Shown here: piece after piece, positions 11,861-26,100 of the stretch
Numbering within the stretch: position 1 is the stretch's first letter
Layout of the letters: the number at the start of each line of letters is the position of its first letter
Translations under genes and position numbers: made by a program
Notes under the pieces: model-generated
What the model was told of the DNA's origin: nothing
The model's database searches: none
The model's input: only the letters and a program-made list of their open reading frames with translations
Assembly (NCBI RefSeq): GCF_963678635.1
Contig: NC_087064.1
Span: 7,291,671 to 7,355,670 of the forward strand
DNA length: 64,000 nucleotides
Direction: 5' to 3'
DNA from: Symsagittifera roscoffensis
Lineage: Eukaryota; Xenacoelomorpha; Acoela; Convolutidae

Positions 11861-13699
11861 TCATCGCATTGTATTGCTTTCAAGTTTTAATCTTTTTTAA
11901 ACCCGACAGATGAAAGCTTTTGAAAGCAATGATCCGATCCAGAACAAATGAATCCTCTAAATCATTTTTTCTGGTTTTCGCTCCCTGTAAATCGATTTCA
12001 GATATAGTTTTCTTGTTTTTGTGCCTCGTTTCCTAAGTAAAATTAAAAAGAGTGTTTTTCTTTGGTTCCTGCATCACCCCTAGGTATGGGTCCACCTAAT
12101 TCTCCGTTTTTTGTTTATTTTGCTTCGTCGTTCTCCTTTCTCCTTTGTCTTTCCTGTTGCTATGCGTTCCATCGCTCCAAGCTTTGTCTGTCTCTCGGGT
12201 AAATCTGAATCTAAGATCCATTCGAAAGTCACCCAACCAATGGCGCGGATAAACACATTACTGCTCTGTTTTGCCTTGTAAATTAGTGCAGCATTGTGTT
12301 TCTATGCGCCATCGCTTGGGTTACGTTCGAATGCATCTTCTCATACATGGTTCCGATTGTGATCTTAAAATTTGATTTTTGTCGCACGGATAGAAGTTAT
12401 GATATATGTGTTTTCTATATTCATGTGCATTTTCCCACATTCTTTGTGTGTTTTTAGATGATAATTATGTAATGTTTTCTCGGAGCTGACATGGAGTGTG
12501 CTTTGGATCTGCAGATTTGGACTTCGGAATGGTGTCTTCAATTTTTTGTCAGTAATTTTTTTAGCAGGAGGCAACCTTTCCGCTGGTGTTGATTCCCACT
12601 AAAAATAACTCTCTGCTGTTTCGAATTCGAGGAAAGAAACTTACAGGAAACACAGAAACAGAGTTTCAAATCGTTTAAGTTTTCTGTAGTTTTTATCTTT
12701 TGTTGAGGGACTGGCACGTTGGGCTGGGCTAAGATTTAGTTTTTGGCTCATTTTATTTCTTTCTTTTGCTCAACCAGAAACTGAGTTTTATGCAAAATTC
12801 GTCTGTAAAATAATGGTTATCATGTGATTTTCATATGATTTTTTTTATTCTATGGAATTGTATGGAATGGTATGATAAGCATTTTTCCATAGTATGGAAT
12901 TGTTTGATAAGCATTTTTTGTCAACCGGGTGATTTGCTCGTCTCGAATCAGCTCCGGTGGGTCTATAAAATCCGTTCTGTTCCGTAGAAGACAGTTGAGG
13001 TCTGAAGTCTCACCCGATTGACCACTTGGGCCATTCTACCGGTGGTTTTTCTCAGTTTGGTTTTTCTGCCAGAACAGTGGTATACTCATCAAGTCATTCT
13101 GCTCCTGTTAGTACTGGTCCATGTAAAGCCTGCCATATGGCAATCGTAGAAGTCCAACATTAGTTTTTATGCTTGCGAATAGTTGTCTCTGTGTCGAAAA
13201 AAAAATGTTTTTAATTTTTTGCTGTTCAGATTTATTTTCCGCTAGGCAAATTGAAAGATTCGGAAGATATCCTAATTTTCGGCTTGTTCGAGACATGTGA
13301 TAAGAACACGTCTAAATTTGATTCTTGTTTGATCTATTTCAGCAAACTATAGCTAGTTCATGTTGCTGAATTTAACCTATTTTCGCTATGCTAAAATTAT
13401 TCCAAAACTTTTTCTTCAATTTTTGTCTTTTGAGGATTTTTCAATGGAGTTTTGTGATCGGAACATTCTGTGTTACTTGCACAGCAACAGATTAACTCTG
13501 TTGGTTTTGCGTGTAGTTGTCAAACAAATATGTCATGTCTCTTTTTGTTTCTTAACTTTTCATACTTCCGTCAATCCAGATTCAAAATAGAAAATACTGA
13601 TCAAAAAGTTTTAATTGTGCATCTAAAAATGAAAATACTTCAAATTTGGATATAATAAGATTCTACATCGTCATGAATTCCAAAAGCCGGCGAAGTTTG

Positions 13700-13705
13700 T
13701 TTATT
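13700..13705 (-). terminator. Candidate polyadenylation signal of the exchanger gene
   Basis: AATAAA on the minus strand about 145 bases past the TGA stop of the Na+/Ca2+ exchanger gene. No nearer canonical hexamer was seen. Confidence 0.45.
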
Positions 13706-13849
13706 TAAGTGAGATAACAATTTTACGAAACTTGGCTATGAAACTATGACAACAATCAACTCGGAAAAATCTAACAAATACAGGACTAGTGATTTTCTTA
13801 TTTTTCTTTGTTTTAAAAAATATATAATCAATTTATACAATCACGCAAT

Positions 13850-14160
13850 TCAAAAAAGGCAATACGCATTCATTGTCGAGACAGTTATATAAGTGACCCA
13901 CAAGAATACTAGCATTGCACACGAAACGTATTTCGGCATGTCGGGTCCTCCCAGTTCGGCTTTGAACAGCACTCGGCGACCAATCAGAACGGCGAATCCG
14001 ACACAAGCGAGTGCGAGGAACACGGCAACTGAGATTCCCAAGTCGCCCTCGGGAACCACGAAGTCCTGGTCGTATTTGGCTCGATTGACGACAGCTGCCA
14101 CGAACCAGGCCACACCCACTCCGAGAAAGACGTTGACTGCGTTGCTGCCCGTTATGTTTC
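13850..14160 (-). CDS. NCX terminal coding exon 6
   Basis: Acceptor TTCCAG|GAAAC; 311 bp including TGA at 13850-13852. It begins [19 protein letters not shown], the second half of alpha-2, then the last two helices and ELGGP, ending MNAYCLF. In NCX1 the protein ends only a few residues later (EAYCHIKGF), so the end is natural. Confidence 0.94.
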
Positions 14161-17100
14161 CTGGAACAGCACAAAAGTCATAGCACTAAGACCTTTTTTA
14201 ATCTAGGGAATGAATCAAAAGGAACTACTATGACAGATCGGTGACAAGATTAAGATCCTAATTTCTCATTTTATAATTCTCATTACATCTTCATATAACT
14301 TACTTGCATTTCACTTAATTTTCTGGAGCAGAAGAAACTTTTGACATTTTTTAGCTCTAGAATAAAAATATGACACTAATTAAACGGCCATTGAATGAAA
14401 ATAAACAATCTTTTTACAAACAAGAGCTATATATTATATTATCCTGTTACTAGGAAGATTTATGGACAATCATTGATCGCAAAGTAAGCTCTTATAAGTA
14501 TGTTATAGCTTACTAAGGGTGTTGGTTATATGCGCTCTTGTCAACGTAAATACTAAACCTTCGGGCTAGGCCTCCGGGCTAACTAAAAAAAATCACCTTG
14601 CACTTTGATTGTGATTTTATAGTCAATGCCAAATTGCTGGCAATATCGGTGGCCTTGAGCAATTTACTGGGTCAAAATCTCTTGCATTTTAGGTTACTTA
14701 GTTTTTGAAAACAGTTTTTACGTGTGTAAATGAGGGAAAACTGAAACCTGACGTCGAAATGAGCAGTTTTATTTTAATCAACTTTCGTTCAAATTCGTTG
14801 ACCGAAAAGATGTTTCCAACAATTTGGCATTAACTACAAACACCTACCGAGGGAGGAGTCGGCGTATCTGTCGTTCTGTGCGGCCACTTTGCTGGCGAAT
14901 GTGTCCGGCAGGCTAGTGCCGAGAGCCACAATGGTGATTGCAGTCACCGAGTCCTTCAAACCCACCGTACATCCGAAGAACGAGGCCAGGTCACCTAGAA
15001 AGATACATTAATAACTAATAACTAGTCATATATCAGTCAGCGATAAACTAAAGTGAACCACGAAGCACAGTTTGCATGAAAGAGAAAAGTCACCCAAAAT
15101 AAGCACTCTTCATACCCCCCACAGCATCTGTGGAATTTGACTTGAAAAACTTTTTGTTCATTTTAATCTAATTAGTAAGAATATTTCCTCTCCTTAAAAA
15201 GCAATTCTAATCCAAGCAATCAATCTAACTCTTAAAAAACTAGGAGATGGAAGGTTGTGGAGCTGAGAATTAAAGACTGCTTGAGATCAAAAGAGCTCTT
15301 GATGAAGTGCCAAAATAATTCTGCGAGTAGAAAAGTTTGTCTCACCTATGATTGCGGTCATTCCACCGATGACGCATATGGCCGCCACGAAACAGGGGAA
15401 CCCACCCCAGAGGCCGGGAGGGGGCACCAGGGCGAACAGGACCTTGAAGGGGAGGAGAAATATGAAGATGAATATGTCCCAACAAGAAAGGGGTTCTTCT
15501 GAAATGAAACAATTAGCGACTGAATTAAACTGAAGCAACGATTGCTCGCATGATGTGAGAGAGAGAGCTATTATCATGTGCGAACGTGCGAAAACTTTCA
15601 GCCAATCAAGACCCTTTAATTTGATATATTAAATTAAGTTAAGACGGTTTATCCACAAGAGGAAAAAGACCAACATACCAGCTGTTGAGCTCTTAACGGA
15701 GAACCGCTGTTGTGCACCTGCTTAAGGTCTACATGCATTTTTACAGTTATATTTCGTGCTGGGTAAGGTTACTTCACCCTCAAGCAACGAGCACGGATCA
15801 TGGTGGGCCTCGAACACCCAACCTTCCCATTGAGAGGCGGAGAAGTAATCACTTCACTGCCGCTTCGCAACTGTCCAAACCTGACTGATTTATCTGTTGT
15901 CTTTCAAATTTTCGAATACTGAGCTCGAATAATATAAAGCACAGATCAGAAGTTTTAAAAATCTTTCAGAGCAATTATCGAAGTCAATGTCGCGTTAGGC
16001 AAGAACTTTCTAAAACATTCTAGAGTCATGAATAATCTTGAACTTTTTTTGAAAAAGCCCGAAACTCTTTAAACAAGATGAACTCGATTCAAATTCAAGG
16101 ATAGACATTACCTGCCCACTATTTGTCCATCACTTTCCGATTATAAAATTGCATCAGTTTGAAAACAATCATTTAAAAACAGCAGCCTTAGTAAATTAGC
16201 AACAGCAAAATAGTAAGCAGCAATTAGAAATAATTACTTTTGCTAAACTAATTCGCGTTATGCCATAACTTGAATAGTTTCAAAATTATTGCGGGAATAA
16301 CTTACTTTGAAAATTTCGCAAACCCATTCAGTCTATGAAATAATTGTAAAAAAACTTGAAACTTCATAGCATGAATAGCTTCCTACGAAATAACTTTTTC
16401 CGAAGGGATTCAGTCAATGAAATAACTTGAAATATTTGAAAATTTAGTAGATTGAATAGCTTGCTAAAGAATTTTTTGAAGTTTATCATACTTTCATAGC
16501 TGAAAGCGTTTTCCTAGAAACATTTAAGCTTTTGCGAACCGAAACAAGTCATGATTTATCTTGATATATAGCAAAGTTTCATATTGAATAGCTTGCTCAA
16601 GAAAACTTGGTTTTTCGAGAACTGGTTCGCTTTGTGAAATTAGTTAAAATGTTTTAATGGTTTTCACTTAAAAATTTGCATTGACTGTTCTTTTTTGCGA
16701 ATTAGTTCCTTTTTTGTAATAATTAAAATGATTGCTTGAATGACTCTTATAGAGAAACTTGAGGTTTTGGCAATCTGATTTACTTCGTTTCAGAATTTCA
16801 TAGCTTGAATAGCTTACTTTTAAAGATTTGAATTTTTCGCGAACCCATTCGGTATCAAAATATTTTGAAGTTTATAAGCTTGAATAGCTTACTTAAGGAA
16901 AACTCAAAGTTATTTTGAACCGATTTGCTTCATAATTTATTTTAAAACATATCAAAGTTCCCAAAGCTGAATTTCTTTTCTTTTAAACACTTGAGCATTT
17001 GGCCATCCGGTTTGTGTCAGTAACTTGCTCAGAAAATCTAACTTTTATCGTGATTTGATTCGCCCTTTAAAACAACCTGAATTGTTTTGAAGTTTCCTTG

Positions 17101-20100
17101 CTTGAACAGGTTACTTAGGAAAAATGTAACTTTTAGCGAAACAGTTCGGTCTAAAACTCAACTTTAAATGTTTCAAAGCTTCAAGGCTTGAACCGTTTCA
17201 AAAACAAAATTCAACATTTTGCCATCCGATTCATTGCGTTTCAAAGTTTACAGCTTAAATAGCTTGCTTAAGAAGATTTGAACTTTTCGCAAATCAATTC
17301 GGTCTATGAAAAATTTGACACATCACATTTTCAGCGCTGAACAGCTTCAATAGAAACATGTAAATTTTTTACCACCCGATTTGCTTCGTTCAGGGTTCAT
17401 ATCGTGCTTAGAAAACCTTGAATCTTTCGCGAATCAATTCGGCTGGTAATATAAGTTGAATAGGTTGCTTAAAAAACATATGGACTTTTTGCTTAAAACG
17501 CACACATGGTCTTTTCGACGTTTTGGTCTGCGAAATAACTTGAAACATATGAATGTCTCGAACGACTTCCAAATAACGATTTCCTCAATGAAATAACTGA
17601 TAAAATTTTATCCGTTCAATGGCTGCAATGGAAAAACTTAAATTTTCCGCTGTCCGATTTCTTTAATAAAATAAATTGAATTTCTGGAGATTTTATAGCT
17701 TGATTAAATTGCTTGAGTTAAATGTGATTTTTTGATATTACTTGTCTCTATGAAACAAGTTGAAAGATTGAAATGTTTTAAAATTTTCCACTTATTAGCT
17801 TGCATAGTAAAAATTGATTTTTTTTTCGAGTCAGTTGTATCTAGGAGTAAGCTCGAAATATTTCAAAATTTGATCGCTCGTATGGCTTTCTTGGAAGAAC
17901 TTGAACTTTTGTTCATCCCATTTGCTTCGTTCGATAGCTTGAAATTAACTTGCTTAGAAGATACTTTGCTTAAATAACTTGCTTAACAACTTGCTCAATA
18001 ACTTGCTCAAAAAACTTGAATTTTCCGAAAACCGAACCTGGTAATTTTTTAGTTTCCTAATTTAAATAGCTTGCTTAAGAAACAAATCTATTTCGCGGAT
18101 TGATTAGCTCCATAAAAAATTTTATTCTAATGGCTTGCATACCAGTTCGCTTCTTGAAATTTTCGCTATCAGATTCCCTGCAAGAAATGACAAGACAAAT
18201 TCTAAAGCTTCACATCTTGAATACCTTGCAAAGCAACGTTTTGCTGATTCATTCTTTCTATGAAAAAAAATGAAATGTTTCAAATTATTGCGCTTAAAAG
18301 CTTGCATAAGTAAGTTTTTCGCCAACTGATTTTCTCTCTGAAACAAACTGAAAATTTTCAAAGTTTCCCTGCATCAATAGCTTGCTAAGAAAAACTTTTT
18401 TTTTCGGAAATTGATTCCCAAACTGATTTAGTCTAAGAAGCAGCCTGACGTAAATCAAAGTTTCATTGCTTGAAAAATTTTAATGTAAAAAAATGTAAAT
18501 TTCACCATCCGAACTGCTTCATGAAAGAACTTGAAAAATTTCGAAGGTTTACAGCTGGAACTCCTTGCAAAATAGATTAACCGTCTCACAATCCGATTCG
18601 TTTTATGAAAAAGCTTGAACTATTTTAAATGTTCATAGCATGAATAGCTTGCTTAGAAAAACTTTTTAGCGAACTGATTCGTTCCATGAATTTAAATTTT
18701 TTTCAAACCGATTTCTGAAACGTCTTAACTTGAAATTGTACGAAGTTTCAATGCTTGAACAATTTGATCAGAACAACTTCTTTTTTTTGCGAGCCGATTG
18801 GTTATTGGAACTGGGCTTGCTAGTATTAATTGACCGAATTAGTTTGATAAGTGTAACCAGGAGTGAGTTCTGCAAAAATTCAGGGGTCTACCTGGATTGT
18901 CGTCACTATGTATTTTGCATATGTTTTTGAACTGGACCATGTAGCTGCCGTTTGGACCCTCGTCACTCTTGCTCAGCAGCAGATCCATCGATGACTCATC
19001 GTGACCTGCAATTCAAGTCATATATCATTTATGCTATTAATGTAATTTGACGCAGAATGCTAGAATGCAATATATGTCATTTATGTTAATGTTTGTTATT
19101 CAACTCAATCAAAGGCGATTCAAAGTCATTTTTCAACCGAACAACAACAAAAACTAAACTTTGTTTTTTAATATTTTTGAAATTTTGTCGTTTTTCTCTG
19201 GTGAATGGGACGGGACGCAAACGCTGAATGTGGCTTCCGTATCGGTTGAGATTGTTGTTCAATGGGCTTTTAGTCCTTTTCCCCCAACCTGCGAAGTAAA
19301 ATGTTTCCTCACATTGCCCGATTGTTTTGAAAACCAGCAGGTGGACTAACTCGGCAACGATAGACATATTTTGTCTTGATACTCAACCTTGCAAAACCAA
19401 AAACCTTATTACACCAAAAAACTGATGTTCACGCGACGTAGGGGGGGGGAGTTGTTTTTGCAAAAGAGCTAATCTTCCAGAAGTGTCTTTATTCACCCCT
19501 CATTCTGCGCTATGAAATAGTCTAAGAAAGCCTCAGTTTAAAATTGCTTTTTCTCGACACCAGAAGATTTGTTGCAAAAATTTTGCAGCTGGAACCACGA
19601 CTGAAAGGGATATTATCAGATCCCCCACTCGACTTAACCTGATGTTTATTTATGGTACCATGCGTACCAAGAGTTTAACAAATTATGCGGTATTTCGTTT
19701 TGAAAACCCAATCCTGTCATAGCTATTTAGAAAAACTGTTTCTGACCTGCTGACGTGATGCTAATTTGACACTGGTTGCACTGTCCAATCTCAGGCTTAG
19801 ACTCCTCTGTTAGGTTCTCATCTGAAGAAAGCAAACGCAGAGCTGTGAGTCGAACCACGAATGACTTGGTCACATCTTTCTGCAGTTCCAGATTATTCAG
19901 GATCTGAATTTCCATCTCACTTTCCAACTGTTTGTCTCGAAAATAAATCTCCCGATATCGAGGAGCTACGAAGTCCCGATCCGAGACAGCCGAGCCTTGA
20001 TCGACGTCAAAGGTCAACCTGATGTGACCTTGACATCCCTTTAGTCTTAATATCTTCAGAGTCGCGATGCCTGAGTTTTCGGATACTTCAACTTCGGGTG

Positions 20101-23100
20101 CTATGAACTCAAACATTCCGAAATGATCGTCATCGAGAATGGTGCACTGGATGCGTTTGTCCTTGAGAATGGGGGACTTGTATCTGGGATCCTTGCAAGG
20201 GATCTCCTCTAGATCCCACAGCTCGATGTAGAAGTCCTCGTCTTCTTCGTATTCCGCGTCATCGCATATTTCCACATAGACCCACTTGATGGTCTCTTTC
20301 GGGAAAAAAGTGACAGTGCCTTCTGTGTGAATATAATCAGGGCTCTCTCCAATCTAAACGTCATCAAAACCTGTCAACGTGTTTTTATGTTTTCAGTGTT
20401 TAAAACAGAAACTCTTTTTGAGAAATAACTCAACGCAAACAAACTCATTCGTTTGGCTTTTTTGAATGCTTAGAAAGAAAAGTGTTGCCGATCGCCTGCA
20501 AAATATCACCACCAATCGAGGCAGTACAACTCTGCTGAAGTGCAGCAGTAACAAAAAAGGGTGAAAAAGTGTTCAGCAGTGCCAAAAATCGTCAATTTGC
20601 CGACGCAACAAACAAACTTAAAATTACCTCGAGTGCTACAACCTACTCGCAATTCAATCAATCATAATAAAATTTTGGAAACATTTCTCAGTCCACAGCA
20701 AGCTGTTTGAAATTTCCAATTTTTTGGCTTTTGTCTTGATTTTAGCTATTTACAATTTAATGCTCGAGGTGACCGAAAAAACCTTAAGTTATTTTAAAAT
20801 GTAATCTGACCCACTAAAACAATAAGATTTTTTTTTGGGTTCGGCACAGGTGTTGCTGTTTTTTTATCTGATAAATGCAGTCAAAACTTTCTGTTTTACT
20901 TAATAATGACATTAAAGTGTTTTCAATCTGAACTAATGGCAAATTAAATTAAACAAAACAAGCTAAATTATAGACCGACACTAATTGGAAGGAATTACTT
21001 TTGCTTTGTGTAGATTTGATAATCAGGTTCAGTCAAATGTTCTGACAAAAGCCAGCGGAAAACAGTATAACTTATGCAGAACCCTTTCAAACTAAAACTA
21101 GAAGCAAAAACCGAAGCAAATTGTATGACAAAACTTTTTTCACAAAACGATTATATAGTTCTCTTTAAGACATACGAAAATTTTATGCGCACAAAAGATT
21201 TGAAAAAATTGAATCAGCGACAAAGTTGTTGCTCATTGATCAACCAAAACGAAAAAATACTCCGAAAACAGTAAGTTTTTATCCATTATCAATTATGGTT
21301 TCAAGTTTTAAAGATGCCGACATTAAAAAAATATTTAAATAGAGAAGTTGAATGAATTGTGCTTCGCATACCTTAGGGTGCAAGTGGCAATTGATTGCTA
21401 AAATCAGCCACACATGAAACAAGACTGCTCATCAACTAGTCTTCGAATAGTATTTTGTAATGAATTCTTCACAAACTGTGAGTTTTAGTCGTTTAATATC
21501 AAATGTTAACTGTTAAAATTTGAGTCCTGTACTGTTGGAGCAAACAAAGCATGTTTTAAATGGCAAGATACTTTGTTCAACCAGGACTAAACGTCGGACA
21601 GACAAAAATAGTGGAAAGTTCTTCGATTTGGAACGATGAGGATTTTTTTGGTAAAGCGCTACAAATTGGAGCTTTAGTCGCAAAGTTCGCCCTGAAACTT
21701 CTGAAGAAGAACACAGACGATCTTAATCAGCTTCGAAAGTTAGGACTAAACCTTCTTGTACAAGACGTTCAGGAGCAGCATTTTGACGAAGAAATGAAAG
21801 CAATCAGAAACGGACAAGATATAAGCGGGACCTCCAACCTCCTTCAACTATATCTATTCATAGACGATGATGGATTGCTAAAAGTTGGTGGATGATTCGC
21901 AGCTGCTGATTGCCAGAACGAGAAAGCAAAACTTCAGATGATTTTGCCTCCGAACACTCATTTTTCGAGAACTGTGATCCGCCAGAGTCACATTGTTCAA
22001 TCACACTGTGGACTAAATGCCACTGTTGCTCAAACTCGGCAGCATTTATGGCGGATAGGAGTCAAGAAGATGGCGCGAGCAAGGATAGGCAACTGCATCA
22101 CTTGCTTCAAGTTCTATAGTAGAGCATTGAATCAGTTGATGTGAGATAACCCTAATGAGAGAGTCAACAATGAAATCACCATTCTCCTATGTCGGTATCG
22201 ACTAAGCCGGACCAATGTACTATAGGGAAGCCGATCAACTTCTCAAGTGTTACATAGTAGTTTTCATTTGCTTTACTTCTAACGCACTTTACTTCACGTG
22301 GATGTTTCAAAAGCCTTGGATACTGAAGAATGCTTGAAGGTTATCAGAAGGTTCATTGCTCAACGAGGATGCCCCAAGCAGATCTTCTCCGATAATGGAA
22401 CCAACATCATCGGATCACTCAACGAAATTATTCAAATGAAGAGACTTCTACAGGATAGACACAAGATACACACCCTCCCTAATCATGCTGGAGAATAAGG
22501 TATCAATTGGACTACTATACCTGCAAGCGCTCTAAGCTTCGGAGGGCTATGGGAAGCAGCTGGTAATCAATGAAATTACTTTATCACAAGACAGTAGGCA
22601 ATGGAGGAAAACTTAAACTTGACGAGATATACAAAGTGCCTTGTCAAATAGAAGCTATACTCAACTCAAGACCGATCACAGCGATCTCCGATGATGCCAA
22701 AGATACTGTGCCACTCACTTCATTAATGCTGCATAACAACAATTTCAAGTCAAGTCAATTGCCCATTGTTGCTGATCTTATCATTGATAAGCTTAATGAA
22801 GATGAAAAACGCCCGAGAAAACACTTCAACAAAATGCACAAACTGATTGCTGAATTTTGGAAGAAATCGATTTTTCAGTATCTAACCGCTATGCAACTAC
22901 GCAAGAACCGTGTAGAAAAACAAAACTTGAAGACAATCTAGCATACACAACTGATGAAAAATGTATATGTCGTAAACAATAATCTAGTGAAGGTAGTGCA
23001 AGATACAATAAGGAATGGGAAGCTTAGTACACCACCGATTTTAAAATTACGCAAATTGCCGATAAAAGATAAAACAATAAATTAAATTGATTGATCAGAG

Positions 23101-26100
23101 ATCAAGGGGGCGTCAACGTTGGAGCAAACAAAGCATGTTTTAAATGATAAAATAAATTGTTCACAAGTTAACTCAATTAAAAACGCATGTTTAAACTCCC
23201 ATAATTGATTATTCATTTCATTTACTCTTAATTTGTATTAACTAAAACATCTTAATTCAATTTCATACGATAAAGACGCTTTCCAGCAATCGCGAAGTAT
23301 GCTTTTTAGTCCACCTCAAAAAATTACGGAAACTAAGCACTTTGGCTGAGCCTAATATAGGAATTCAAACTCCATCAGCTGTTTAGAAGCTTGAACGAGC
23401 TCAAAGAAGTTGTCTGCGAGTTCTGAAACGACACATTTCTCAAGTCAGCGACCTGTGTGGTACCCTCAATCGTAACGAAGACGAGTTGAGTGATGAAACA
23501 ACCAAGCTTGAGCATTGTTTGGATCTTTGCTGAACTGCTGATCACGAACTGATCGACGCTATAACTGACGATGCAGCACACGATCAAGTATTTGATCAAT
23601 GTCAGCAAACACAGAAGGTTGCTCGCCAAACTCTACAAGCCGCAAAGAGATTGATAGCCGTCTCAAGTCAGCCTATCAACCCTTTTGCAACAACGCAGAT
23701 CGAACCTACAAGAATCACACCAAGACTGCCGCAGATCAATAAGCCTAGCTTTAGTGGCGATTTGACTGCCTGGCTAAGCTTCCTCGATCAGTTTCAATCA
23801 ACTGTCCATGACAATGACAAGCTGTTACCGGTTCAGAAATTGATGTATGTCAAGAGTAGCTTGACGAGCCATGCTTCGAAACTCATCATGAACCTGGAGT
23901 CCACAGATAGCAACATCGAGGTAGCGCTTCAAATGCTAGAGCCGAGAGACTAAAATAATGCTCTTGTCAAGGATTCATTGATTCACTGCAGTTCGAACGG
24001 AGAACGTATCTCAGCTTCGTCAGCTACACTCAGTCTTCAATGAGACTTTGCAATCGATCAAGGCACTCGGAAGATCAGTAGAAAACGATTAGTGGAATTT
24101 CCTTCTCTTCGAGAACCTCGATCCTGAATCTCAGATAAGAACCGTGTAGAAAAACAAAACTTGAAAAAGGAGATCTAGTATACATAATTGATCATGATAA
24201 CCCCCCTTTATCATGGTCACTTGCAATCGTGGATATGCCGGAAACGACAGTCCAGTGAGGGTAATGCAATTAAAACAGGGAATGAGACGCTTAGTACACG
24301 ACCGATTTTAAGATTACGGAAATTGCCGATGAAAGACGATTAAAGATAAAACAAAAACTAAACTGATTGATCAGAGATCAACGGGGGCGGCAATGTTGAA
24401 GCAAACACAGCATGGTTTAAATTGCAAGATAACGTGTTCACATTTAAACTCAATTAAAAACACATGTTAATTTTCCCATAATTTTTTCATTTCCTTTACC
24501 CGCAATTTATAGTAACTGAATCATCATCATTTCAAATTAATACGATACAGACGCTTTCCACCAATCGCGAAGTATTCATGTACGTAATTAATCAGACCAT
24601 TTAGCTTGCCTCAATTCAAATTGGGACGACTTTTAGTGTGGGATATTTTACCACGGGTAAATAATGCGCGTTAAATTTTCATCATTAAAATTTAAAACAG
24701 CACTCTAGCGAGTAAAACAAGCACTCGTGTCAATTATAAAACGAGCACTCGTGTCAATTATAAAACGAGCACTCGTGTCAGCTAAAAATAATGGTGTGCG
24801 AATTTGGCAGGGCCCACGAATGTACAGGTAATGAGCCCACGAGAGTAAAAACTCCTCTGAAAATTGGTCTGAATCAAAAACACTCTGAGCACATATCTGT
24901 ATCGACTTTGTGAAAAACGGAACATCAAGGTTAGCCGGCTATTGTGCTGTAAAACAAAAATTTTAGACCACAAAGACAAAAAAAACGATTAAAAACCATT
25001 TCGGTTTTTCAAATTTTTCCTTTTTTGTCCTTGGTGAAAAAAGAACCCAAAGTCATTTTCACTCCTCTTCTTGTTCACTGGTAGGGGCAAAAAAGGCAAA
25101 AAAAAATTTAAAAAAAACAGCAATGAGCATTGAAAAGGCCAAAAATTTGGGGTTTTGAACCAAAAATTCACATAATAGCAAATTCATGAATTTAACAATG
25201 AGTACAAGAGATGACTGTACCTGCAAACTAAGCATCATTGAATGCGTTCAAAGTTTGCCGTTATAGATCATATGCGATTCAAATTTGCAACTAGAATCTT
25301 CACTGACGAGCTCTCTTCCACTCCTTCCATATTTGATTTGTTCAAACATGGAGGCAGTGAGAAATAGCTCAGTTAAGATTCTACTTTCCAATGTGAATAT
25401 ATGGTCTGTGAATTTAATAAAACAAGTGTTTTTGAAAAAAAAAATTAACGTTGTCAAATAGAAATGAAAGTTGGGATAGTAAAAAAGTACTATCGTGAAA
25501 ACACGTTGATTGATTCCCGTGTTGCTCAGCATTGGAGATAATGTGCAGCCAATTACGGCAGCCATTTATGGCCAAATATTCCCGTCAAAACAGTCCATAT
25601 CAGCTCTCCACCAAAATTGCCACTCTTTGCCAAACCATTTCCGTTCCGTGCCCCAAAAAACTCTTGTTTATGCCATAGAACTCCACTACTTGACAAAAGT
25701 TTCCGCTCCCTGTCAAAAAGTCTTTTCCGTTCAAGAAAAACCAAAACAAAGAAATAATTTCAATGTTTCGGATTTGGTTCACCGGCCTGAAGACTGGCAG
25801 GCTGGATATAACACTGCTTGATAGTACACTAGTAACCGCGGTAGAGCTAGGGGTACCTGTTTTTTCCATAAAATTATGTAGTGCTGATGAGAAAGGGAGT
25901 GCGTTGTTTTCAAAATTTCAACAAAAAATCTGGACTGTACCCAAAAGCATAGCGGTTTCTCCACTAAAGCGTAGGATTAGCCGCTTACCTAGAAAATATT
26001 CCTACGAATCACTTAATCATTTGAATTCTTAGTCTCAGGCTTGACTGTGTCTTCCAAAAACGGTCAAATCTTCCAAAAACCTCCAGAAAAGTCTTTTAAA

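Larger units (their letters stand above)
9961..13699. other. AT-rich region with no intact gene
   Basis: Poly-T and poly-A rich sequence downstream of the exchanger gene. Apart from the gypsy-type gag remnant near 11400-11720 and a tRNA-like segment near 11770-11860 I see no gene. Open frames are short and low-complexity. Confidence 0.6.
21533..24600 (+). mobile_element. Two tandem BEL/Pao remnants in NCX intron 1
   Basis: Three LTR-like starts reading TGTTGGAGCAAACA or close variants occur at 21533, 23117 and 24394. Between the first two lies the 3' part of a pol (integrase). Between the last two lies a gag N-terminal part followed, after a large deletion, by the pol tail. The short tail before the second and third LTR is repeated (AACCGTGTAGAAAAACAAAA at 22907 and 24139; AGATCAAGGGGGCG and AGATCAACGGGGGCG just before the LTRs, purine-rich). 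So two internally deleted copies share the middle LTR. Inserted in sense-plus orientation, antisense to the exchanger gene. Confidence 0.75.

Noticed and set aside
13893..14183. Plus-strand 96-codon frame
   Set aside because: Antisense to the last NCX exon; no motif.
25510..25821. Plus-strand 103-codon frame in NCX intron
   Set aside because: Open on both strands, no recognisable motif, and no connection to neighbouring retroelement pieces.
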